22,669 bases of DNA from CAZFDE01 sp964517795. Lineage in GTDB: Bacteria; Planctomycetota; Phycisphaerae; Sedimentisphaerales; Anaerobacaceae. Below the pieces are notes generated by a model. The model searched no databases. It was given only the letters and a program-made list of their open reading frames with translations, and was not told the origin of the DNA. The stretch covers positions 1 through 22,669 of the forward strand of contig CAZFDE010000039.1 in the NCBI GenBank assembly GCA_964517795.1. Direction: 5' to 3'. This document shows positions 1-6,417 of the stretch, one piece after another (within the stretch, counting starts at the first letter, position 1; the number at the start of each line of letters is the position of its first letter). The translations under genes were made by a program, and so were the position numbers.

Positions 1-165
1 GGCAATCTGGTAATAGGGATCTTTTTCGGTGAGCCGGGCCGATCCGAAGATCGATACGGCCGGGCCGACGGTGGAAAGCTCCTGAAAACCTTCGGTAAAC
101 TCGGCCATGATGCGGAACATCCGCCACAGGTCTTCTACGGGTCGTTCGCCGATTTTATCTGTCAT
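1..165 (-). CDS. LOG-family (TIGR00730-like) protein, N-terminal part only
   Basis: The reading frame is open from an ATG at 163-165 to the left edge of the window, so only the first 55 residues are visible and the active site is missing. They include MAEFTEGFQELS followed by GPAVSIFGSAR. That arrangement is characteristic of the N-terminus of LOG-family Rossmann proteins (once called lysine decarboxylase-like), which in characterised members release cytokinin-type bases from nucleoside monophosphates. A GGAGG Shine-Dalgarno lies just upstream. The gene starts 18 nt after the nth stop on the same strand, so it is probably the last visible gene of the same operon. The bacterial substrate cannot be read from this fragment. 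Confidence 0.8.
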   Translation of the reverse strand, partial: MTDKIGERPVEDLWRMFRIMAEFTEGFQELSTVGPAVSIFGSARLTEKDPYYQIA

Positions 166-183
166 GGGTATCCTCCAGTACGA

Positions 184-870
184 TTACCATAATTCGGGTT
201 TATTGGCTGACGGGCAGTGTTTTGCGATCGGACAGTTGTCGCAGTCGGGCTTTCGGGCCTTGCAGACATTGCGGCCGAGATTAATCAATAGATGACTGAA
301 CAGCGTCCAGTTTTTTTTCGGGACGATCTCGTTGAGGTCGTATTCGAGTTTGACCGGGTCGTGCGTATTTTCCGAGAGGCCGAGCCGCCGCGAGAGCCGG
401 ATGACATGCGTATCGCAGGTGATGCCGGGAATGCCCCAGACGTTGCCAAGGACGCAATTGGCGGTCTTTCGCCCGACGCCGGGCAAAGTCAGCAGTTCGT
501 CCATCGTATTGGGGACGCGGCCGTCGAAATCCGCAACGATCTTTTTGCAGGCGCCTTTGATGTTTTTAGCTTTGTTGCGATAAAAGCCGGTCGATTTGAT
601 ATCGTCTTCGATCTGCCTGGTATCGGTGTTGAGCCAATCTTCAGCAGATGTATATTTTTTATAGAGGTCTTTGGTGACCATGTTGACGCGGACATCGGTG
701 CACTGGGCCGAAAGGATGGTTGCGATCAGCAGTTCAAGGGGCTTGTGGAAATTCAGCGCGACTTTGGCATTAGGATAGGTTTTTTTGAGAATCGGCCAGA
801 TGGCCTTGACCCGCCGGGCAGCTTGTTGTTTATCGACCTTGATTTTCTTTTTCACGCGTTTTTTGGCCAT
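184..870 (-). CDS. nth: Endonuclease III (DNA glycosylase/AP lyase)
   Basis: This is a base-excision repair enzyme that removes oxidised pyrimidines and nicks at abasic sites. The 228-residue protein has the helix-hairpin-helix LPGVGRKTAN with catalytic Lys135, and the catalytic Asp153 in CDTHVIRL. The C-terminal [4Fe-4S] ligands are Cys203, Cys210, Cys213 and Cys219, spaced C-x6-C-x2-C-x5-C as in the family. I chose the second in-frame ATG (868-870): AAGGA at 876-880 sits 5 nt upstream of it, whereas the first ATG (874-876) overlaps that site. An N-terminal Lys/Arg-rich stretch of about 20 residues precedes the core. It follows the dsbD-like gene by 9 nt, which implies translational coupling. 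Confidence 0.95.
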   Translation of the reverse strand: MAKKRVKKKIKVDKQQAARRVKAIWPILKKTYPNAKVALNFHKPLELLIATILSAQCTDVRVNMVTKDLYKKYTSAEDWLNTDTRQIEDDIKSTGFYRNKAKNIKGACKKIVADFDGRVPNTMDELLTLPGVGRKTANCVLGNVWGIPGITCDTHVIRLSRRLGLSENTHDPVKLEYDLNEIVPKKNWTLFSHLLINLGRNVCKARKPDCDNCPIAKHCPSANKPELW

Positions 871-879
871 CGTCATCCT

Positions 880-2694
880 TTACAGGTCCAAGAGAACTTC
901 CTTGAGGTCGTCGGCGAAATCCTTGCCGCGATAGCGGATGGGTTCGTCTTTTGCGGGGATATGCAGGATGCTGACCGGCACGCCCGGTTCGTTATAGACG
1001 TTTTTCAGGGCCTTGGCGGCCGGGTAATCGCGGGCGGTGGTATCGCCGCGGATCGTCAGCACATTTTTGTCTTTCAGCAGATCGGCAAGCTGCTTGTCGC
1101 CATAGACATGGGTCGCGACCCATTTGCAGCTCAGACACCACTCGGCATCGAATTTGATCAGGACGGGTTGGCCGTTGTCGATGGCGGCCTGAATTTCGGC
1201 GGCATCGTACGGCTGCCAGTCGATGGGTTTCTTTTCGGGCCGAAAGAGATATACGCCGGCCGCCACCACCAGTGCGAGAGCGATCAGGCGAATGATTATT
1301 TTTCGGGTAATCGGGGTATTGTGGGTGACCCAACTGCTCCAGATCCAGATGCCGGTGCTGATGACGACGGCGAAGTACAGGACGCTCATCTGCAGTTTGT
1401 CGGGTACGGCCGCAAAGAGCCACGCGGCGATCCCGAGAAAGATGAAGCCGACGGCCTGTTTGAAGGTTTCCATCCACTGGCCGGCGCGGGGCATTTTCTG
1501 GAGTAATTTCGGCATCGACATGAGGATCGCATAGGGAAAGGCCATACCGATCCCGATGCAAAGGATGGCAATGGTCGCCAGGGCCAGGTTCTGGGCCTGT
1601 GCCCAGGCGAAGGCGGCGGCGAGGATCCCGAAACTGCAGGGCGTGCTGAGGATCGCAGCGAGAAAACCCATGCCATAGGTGCCCGCGTAGCCACTGCCGG
1701 AGGTGGTTTTGCCGGTGACCGAGGACGGCAGAGTCAGGTTAAACAGGCCGAACATGAACAACGCCAGTACGACCAGCAGGATGACCATGCCCGAGACGAA
1801 TACGGGGCTTCGGAACTGATCGCCCCACTGCATGACAGTGCCGAAGAAAAGCTGAAGGACGATGTTGAGGATGGCCAGGGCCGCGAAGAACGAGATAATG
1901 CCCAGGCAAAAGACCAATGCCATCGTTACGGGTTTTGATTTTTTGTCCTCAGCCTGTTTGACGACTCGCATGACGACGATCGGCAGGACGGGCCAGACAC
2001 AGGGCATGAGATTCAATAGCAGTCCGGCCGCCAGAGCCGTCAGCAGTGCGGCCCAGAGAGACAGGCTCGCCCACTGCTGTGATTGGGTATCGGTCGGGCC
2101 GGCGGTCACGGCGAGGTTGGGTTCGTTCGGCGGTTCGGGTACTTCAAAGGCGGACGGTTGGGGCCGGGGTTCGGTTTTGTGCGGTTTGATGGTAATCACG
2201 GCAGCGAGTGTGCCAAAATCGGGAACGCGGCACTGGACATCCGAGCAGACCGCCCCTTCGATAGCGATCGTTACGGGGACTGTTTGAATCTGATTGGGAT
2301 CGAGCGTGATATCTTCAACCGTAAACGGTAAAAAGACCTTGAAATCGCCGCTATAGACCTGAAGCTGCTGCTGCAGGGATTTATCATAATACAGATGCGA
2401 TTCGGGGAATACCGGTTCCCTGAACCGAACAGGCCCGTTGGCATCGGCGGTGACTTTGAGGTTCATGCCGCCGGGTGCGGTTTCTTTGGATGCATAGAAG
2501 TGCCAGTTGTCGGCGGTCTGCAAATGAACGGCGATGGCCGAATTACTGTCCGGCGAAACAGTTTCGTGCTGATTGACGGCCGTGATGGTGACAATATCGA
2601 GCGTGATCGCATCATTCGGCTCGGCGGCCATTGCGGCCGTGCACACCCATATGGTCGCCAGCAGATATCGCCAAGCCAAAGATTGTCGTATCAT
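880..2694 (-). CDS. dsbD: DsbD-like thiol:disulfide interchange protein
   Basis: This 604-residue protein has the full DsbD architecture, which carries electrons from cytoplasmic thioredoxin across the inner membrane to periplasmic thiol proteins. A signal peptide ends near Ala24. A periplasmic N-domain (about 25-205) has the pair Cys150/Cys155 in CSDVQC. A polytopic membrane domain (about 213-450) contains Cys232 in NLMPCVWP and Cys353 in STPCSFG. After a further membrane helix (about 468-484), a thioredoxin domain carries Cys520-Leu-Ser-Cys523. So all three redox cysteine pairs are present. The SD AAGGA at 2702-2706 supports this start. The gene begins 23 nt after ftsH and is followed closely by nth, so it is read from the same transcript. 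The exact periplasmic client (cytochrome maturation or DsbC-like) is unknown. Confidence 0.92.
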   Translation of the reverse strand: MIRQSLAWRYLLATIWVCTAAMAAEPNDAITLDIVTITAVNQHETVSPDSNSAIAVHLQTADNWHFYASKETAPGGMNLKVTADANGPVRFREPVFPESHLYYDKSLQQQLQVYSGDFKVFLPFTVEDITLDPNQIQTVPVTIAIEGAVCSDVQCRVPDFGTLAAVITIKPHKTEPRPQPSAFEVPEPPNEPNLAVTAGPTDTQSQQWASLSLWAALLTALAAGLLLNLMPCVWPVLPIVVMRVVKQAEDKKSKPVTMALVFCLGIISFFAALAILNIVLQLFFGTVMQWGDQFRSPVFVSGMVILLVVLALFMFGLFNLTLPSSVTGKTTSGSGYAGTYGMGFLAAILSTPCSFGILAAAFAWAQAQNLALATIAILCIGIGMAFPYAILMSMPKLLQKMPRAGQWMETFKQAVGFIFLGIAAWLFAAVPDKLQMSVLYFAVVISTGIWIWSSWVTHNTPITRKIIIRLIALALVVAAGVYLFRPEKKPIDWQPYDAAEIQAAIDNGQPVLIKFDAEWCLSCKWVATHVYGDKQLADLLKDKNVLTIRGDTTARDYPAAKALKNVYNEPGVPVSILHIPAKDEPIRYRGKDFADDLKEVLLDL

Positions 2695-2717
2695 TGGATC
2701 ATCCTTTCCAATGCATT

Positions 2718-4718
2718 TTATTGCGATTCGTTTTTTGGCGGTTCGCTTTTGCCGCGCGGCTTCTCAGTTTGTTTTTCCGGCGTATCGTTTGTTTTTTTCT
2801 GTTCGGCCGCGAGCAGATCCGCTACGGTCGGCTTGTCGAGCTTGCCGCCGTCGAGGATCAACTGGACATCCCTGGCGTCGAGCGTTTCGTATTTGAGCAG
2901 CGCCTGGGCGATCGACTGGAGCTTGTCGCGGTGCTCTTCGATCAACTGCCTGGCCAGTGTGTAGGCCTGATCGATGACTTTTTTGACTTCGGTGTCGATC
3001 TGCTCGGCGGTCTTTTGCGAATATTCCTTTTCGCCGCCCATCGGGTAAAACTGGTTAGCGTATGCCCCGTCGTCGTCATAGCTGATGGGGCCGAGATCTT
3101 CGCTCATGCCCCAGGTCAGGACCATCTGTTTGGCGATGCGGGTGGCCTGCATGATGTCGGACTGGGCACCGCTTGAGATATCGTCGCAGAATATGGACTC
3201 AGCGATGCGGCCGCCGAAACAGACCTGGATCTGGGCCATGCAGTAGCCGCGGGTGTAAAGCGTGCGGTCTTTTTCGGGCAGTGCGAATGTCGCGCCGCCC
3301 ATCGGCCCGCGCGGGATGATACTGACTTTGTGGAGCGGGTCGGCTTCTTCCAATAGTGATTGAACCAGGGTGTGGCCGGCTTCGTGATAGGCGGTGATCT
3401 CTTTTTCTTTCTGGTCGATGACGCGGCTTTTCTTGGCGCGGCCCCAGCGGACTTTGTCACGGGATTCTTCGAGGTCGGCCATTTCGATATAGTCCTTGTT
3501 GGCCATGGTCGCCAACAGTGCAGACTCGTTGATGATGGCGGCCAGGTCCGCGCCGCTGAACATCGGGGTGCCGCGGGCGAGCCGTTCGAGGTTGACATCC
3601 GGGCCCATTTTCATATTTTTAGCATGGACTTTGAGGATCTCGACGCGTCCTTTGAGATCGGGCAGCGGCACGATTACCTGCCGGTCAAACCGTCCGGGGC
3701 GTGTCAGGGCATGGTCGAGAATATCGCCGCGGTTCGTTGCCGCAATGACAATAACCTGATCGTTGGTATCGAATCCGTCCATTTCAACGAGGATCGCATT
3801 GAGAGTTTGCTCGCGTTCGTCATGGCCGCCGCCGACATAACCGGCGCCGCGTTTGCGGCCGATGGCGTCGATCTCATCGAGGAAAATAATACAGGGGGAA
3901 TTATCCTTGGCCTGCTTGAACAGGTCGCGGACGCGCGAGGCCCCGACGCCGACAAACATCTCGACAAAGTCGCTGCCGGAGATGCTGAAAAACGGCACTT
4001 CTGCTTCGCCGGCGATGGCTTTGGCCAGCAGTGTTTTGCCGCAGCCGGGCGGGCCGATCAGCAGTACACCGCGCGGGATTCGACCGCCGAGACGCTGGAA
4101 TTTTTTAGGGTTCTTCAGAAATTCGATGATCTCGGCGACTTCGTCTTTGGCTTCTTCGACACCGGCAACATCTTCGAAGGTCACCTGGACCCGGTCTTTG
4201 CTGTGCAGGCGGTGTTTGCTGCGGCCGAATGACATGAGCATGCCACCGGCTCCGCTGCGCATATTGCGTAAAAAGAGGAAATAGAAAATCCCCACCAACA
4301 GCAGGATTGGCAGGATACCGCTGACAAAGACCTGCAGCAGCCAGTTGATTTGCTTGAATTTGAATTTGACCTCATTTTCGAGCAGCAAATCCGAGAGCGT
4401 TTCGCCGACGACTGCGGGATTATAATTGACGGAAAAATGCTTGGGTTCTTTTTCCTTATATTCGCCGGAAATCTCGGTATCGCCGATTTCTACATTTTTC
4501 ACCTGGCCGGCCTGAACCTGTTCGACAAATTCATCATAGGTCAGCGTTTCGACCTGTCGCCAGGGCTGCAGCAGGATCATCACCGTCAACAAGACCAGCG
4601 GGATCAACAACCAGTTAAACGGCGGTCTTTTGCCGGTTTCGATTTTGGGTTTTTGGCCGGGGGGGCCCTGCGGTTTCTTGGGCGGTCGGCCGGGGGTTTT
4701 CGGTTTTTTATCGATCAT
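2718..4718 (-). CDS. ftsH: ATP-dependent zinc metalloprotease FtsH
   Basis: This is a membrane-anchored AAA+ protease that degrades misfolded and regulatory membrane or cytoplasmic proteins. The 666-residue protein has two membrane helices (about 35-52 and 128-150) flanking a short periplasmic domain. The AAA module has Walker A GPPGCGKT (222-229), Walker B IIFLDEID (277-284) and an arginine-finger region with ALTRPGRFDRQ. The zinc protease motif HEAGH is at 445-449. The N-terminal 35 residues are rich in Pro and Lys, and the C-terminus is a charged, probably disordered tail after about residue 640. AGGA lies 8 nt upstream of the ATG. It starts 21 nt after the lptE-like gene. In E. coli FtsH controls lipopolysaccharide synthesis through LpxC, so an outer-membrane operon is an apt setting; that link is inference here. 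Confidence 0.97.
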   Translation of the reverse strand: MIDKKPKTPGRPPKKPQGPPGQKPKIETGKRPPFNWLLIPLVLLTVMILLQPWRQVETLTYDEFVEQVQAGQVKNVEIGDTEISGEYKEKEPKHFSVNYNPAVVGETLSDLLLENEVKFKFKQINWLLQVFVSGILPILLLVGIFYFLFLRNMRSGAGGMLMSFGRSKHRLHSKDRVQVTFEDVAGVEEAKDEVAEIIEFLKNPKKFQRLGGRIPRGVLLIGPPGCGKTLLAKAIAGEAEVPFFSISGSDFVEMFVGVGASRVRDLFKQAKDNSPCIIFLDEIDAIGRKRGAGYVGGGHDEREQTLNAILVEMDGFDTNDQVIVIAATNRGDILDHALTRPGRFDRQVIVPLPDLKGRVEILKVHAKNMKMGPDVNLERLARGTPMFSGADLAAIINESALLATMANKDYIEMADLEESRDKVRWGRAKKSRVIDQKEKEITAYHEAGHTLVQSLLEEADPLHKVSIIPRGPMGGATFALPEKDRTLYTRGYCMAQIQVCFGGRIAESIFCDDISSGAQSDIMQATRIAKQMVLTWGMSEDLGPISYDDDGAYANQFYPMGGEKEYSQKTAEQIDTEVKKVIDQAYTLARQLIEEHRDKLQSIAQALLKYETLDARDVQLILDGGKLDKPTVADLLAAEQKKTNDTPEKQTEKPRGKSEPPKNESQ

Positions 4719-4739
4719 TCGGTTTCCTATATAATAGCT

Positions 4740-5258
4740 TTACCATGTTTTTTCCATCATCTGTACGATTTTGGCGGCCAAAATGTTTGCCGCAAGGCGA
4801 TTGGCGTATTCGGTGCCCTGATCCTGCCAATGCGAATAGGTGGACGAGGCCGAGATTTGCTGATTTTCCAGCAGCAATCTTCCGGTTTGCAGATTTTTCC
4901 AGTTGACCACAGCGGTGATCGTTAACTGGTTTTCGAGCGAACGCCCGACATTTCGTTCGGTGGAAAGCGAACTTTCGTCGATCGAAATGATCTGCCCGGT
5001 CAAAACGGTACCGGCGGTGTCTTTGGCGGCGATCTTATAGGGTGTGGATACTTCGATCCGCTTGGCCAACGCATCGGTCAGGATATATTCGGCGCCGCGC
5101 CGAAAACTGCGGTTTTCGAACATTTCCAGATAGACCGTTTCGATGGATGCGTCGTACAGATTGTCATTACTGTAGCCCTGACAGCCGGTCAGGCACAATG
5201 CGGCAACAATCATTGACGCGCAGCCAATAATCGCAAGATGTTTTTTGGGGTAATTCAT
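4740..5258 (-). CDS. lptE: LptE-like LPS-assembly lipoprotein
   Basis: This is a 172-residue outer-membrane lipoprotein. A signal sequence of 25 residues ends in the lipobox LTGC, with Cys26 as the lipidation site. The mature part contains VYLEMFENRSFRRGAEYILTDAL, a pattern I associate with the LptE (LptD partner) family. A conserved-looking beta-rich body follows, with a C-terminal helix. LptE normally plugs the LptD barrel that places lipopolysaccharide in the outer leaflet. The start ATG overlaps the TGA of the upstream TPR gene in an ATGA arrangement (5255-5258), so the two are translationally coupled. No LptD lies in the window. The family call rests on motif recognition and size; a generic lipoprotein is the alternative. 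Confidence 0.78.
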   Translation of the reverse strand: MNYPKKHLAIIGCASMIVAALCLTGCQGYSNDNLYDASIETVYLEMFENRSFRRGAEYILTDALAKRIEVSTPYKIAAKDTAGTVLTGQIISIDESSLSTERNVGRSLENQLTITAVVNWKNLQTGRLLLENQQISASSTYSHWQDQGTEYANRLAANILAAKIVQMMEKTW

Positions 5259-6202
5259 TCGATCCTCATGGGAACCATGTTCTGCATTTTTTCTTTGGCC
5301 AGTTCAGCCGCTACCGAATCGGGCCATTGATCCAGAATCATCTGAAAGTAGAGTGCGGCGGCCTGTAAGCTGCCGGTTCGCTTGTAATAGCATCCGACTG
5401 CGTATTGTTTGTAGGCAAGCTGTTGCTCGATCTCTTCGAGTGTGGATTCGATGCCCAATTCCTTCGCCTCTTGCGGATACTTTTCGGCATATTCCCGGTA
5501 ATAGCTTTTGGCACTGATCAACGGCGCATCGGTGAATTTAGGACCATTGTACAGTGTATGTTTGGTTTGGGCCATTTTCAACAGGGCCGTTTTGCCGGTT
5601 TCACCGGTCGGCCAGCGGGTGTAGATCATGGACCATTGGTCATATGCCTGATCATATTTTTTGCGTTTTTCAAACATTTTTGCCACCTGAATCGCTGCCT
5701 TTTGCGCGATCGGCGCATCGCCGGCCCGGTCGATGATCTTCTCCATCATCCTTTCACCTTCGCTGTACCCTTTGACCGGAATGAAGGCCAAGACGTTGTA
5801 TTTTCGACCGCGCAGATATTCACCGGCGATATCGAACTGTCGGCTCAAAACAGCATCATAAAGCCGGGTTTTAGGATAGGCGTCCAAAAATTCCTCATAT
5901 TTGTCAAATGCATGGCGTAATTTGCCGTTGGCATACAGTCGCTCGGCCTGGAAAAATTCCTCCATTTGTTCGGTATCTGCCTGGGGGAAATCCTGTTTGA
6001 ATTGAGTAATTGCAGTTTCCAGCTCTTTCGGGCGGCCCTGCTGTACCCATTGTTTCATATTGGCTACGGCCAGCAGATAACGGTCCTGCGATTCGGAGAG
6101 CGCGCGAATATCCAAGTCATCTTCAACCACATACGTTTGCTGCGATACGGCAGAAGCTGTGACGATCAAAGCGATCAGGCCAACCACCCATTTTATATTC
6201 AT
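5255..6202 (-). CDS. Exported TPR protein, BamD/YfiO-like
   Basis: This 315-residue protein begins with a clear Sec signal (hydrophobic run about 4-19, then SAVSQQ). It continues as helical TPR-like repeats rich in Tyr, Ala and Lys, such as the segments around FQAERLYANGKLRHAFDKYE and the late repeat QAAALYFQMILDQWP. This resembles BamD/YfiO and related outer-membrane assembly factors, although no lipobox cysteine is present. The ATG at 6200-6202 was chosen because AAGGAAGGA (6211-6219) sits 8 nt upstream; a longer GTG start upstream would overlap that SD. It is the first gene of the operon behind the promoter at 6247-6274 and overlaps the lptE-like gene by 4 nt. It may act as a scaffold in outer-membrane assembly. 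TPR proteins are diverse, so the role is inferred. Confidence 0.75.
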   Translation of the reverse strand: MNIKWVVGLIALIVTASAVSQQTYVVEDDLDIRALSESQDRYLLAVANMKQWVQQGRPKELETAITQFKQDFPQADTEQMEEFFQAERLYANGKLRHAFDKYEEFLDAYPKTRLYDAVLSRQFDIAGEYLRGRKYNVLAFIPVKGYSEGERMMEKIIDRAGDAPIAQKAAIQVAKMFEKRKKYDQAYDQWSMIYTRWPTGETGKTALLKMAQTKHTLYNGPKFTDAPLISAKSYYREYAEKYPQEAKELGIESTLEEIEQQLAYKQYAVGCYYKRTGSLQAAALYFQMILDQWPDSVAAELAKEKMQNMVPMRIE

Positions 6203-6246
6203 CGTGTATATCCTTCCTTGCACTCTAAACAGCCATAATTCACATG

Positions 6247-6274
6247 ATTATACCGCTTATCGAACCACTTGCAA
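6247..6274 (-). promoter_or_regulatory. Promoter of the envelope operon (minus strand)
   Basis: On the minus strand TTGCAA (6269-6274) is followed after 16 nt by a perfect TATAAT (6247-6252). This is about 45 nt upstream of the ATG of the TPR gene. It is the only strong minus-strand promoter-like site in the divergent region, so it probably drives the whole operon from the TPR gene to the LOG gene. Confidence 0.7.
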
Positions 6275-6351
6275 AGCGTTAAGTTTACCTAATCAAAGCT
6301 TTTATCCGTCCAATTTATTATCTCTGACATCGGGTCTTACGGTCTTAATCC

Positions 6352-6380
6352 TTGACATCAAAGACATGGTTTTTTAGTAT
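6352..6380 (+). promoter_or_regulatory. Promoter of ileS
   Basis: A perfect TTGACA (6352-6357) and TAGTAT (6375-6380) are separated by 17 nt, about 38 nt upstream of the ileS ATG. An inverted repeat with 7-bp arms (GACATGG at 6363-6369 and CCATGTC at 6382-6388) straddles the -10 box and could be an operator. No T-box leader fits in this short space. Confidence 0.75.
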
Positions 6381-6417
6381 GCCATGTCTATTTTAACATT
6401 CGAAAAGGATCAATGCA

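Noticed and set aside
292..1506. Long plus-strand open frame of 404 codons over nth and dsbD
   Set aside because: It lies antisense to two genes with complete catalytic motifs, its product is low in recognisable domains, and it has no SD; it is a shadow frame.
3360..4232. Plus-strand open frame of 290 codons inside ftsH
   Set aside because: Antisense shadow of the AAA and protease coding region, with no motif of its own.
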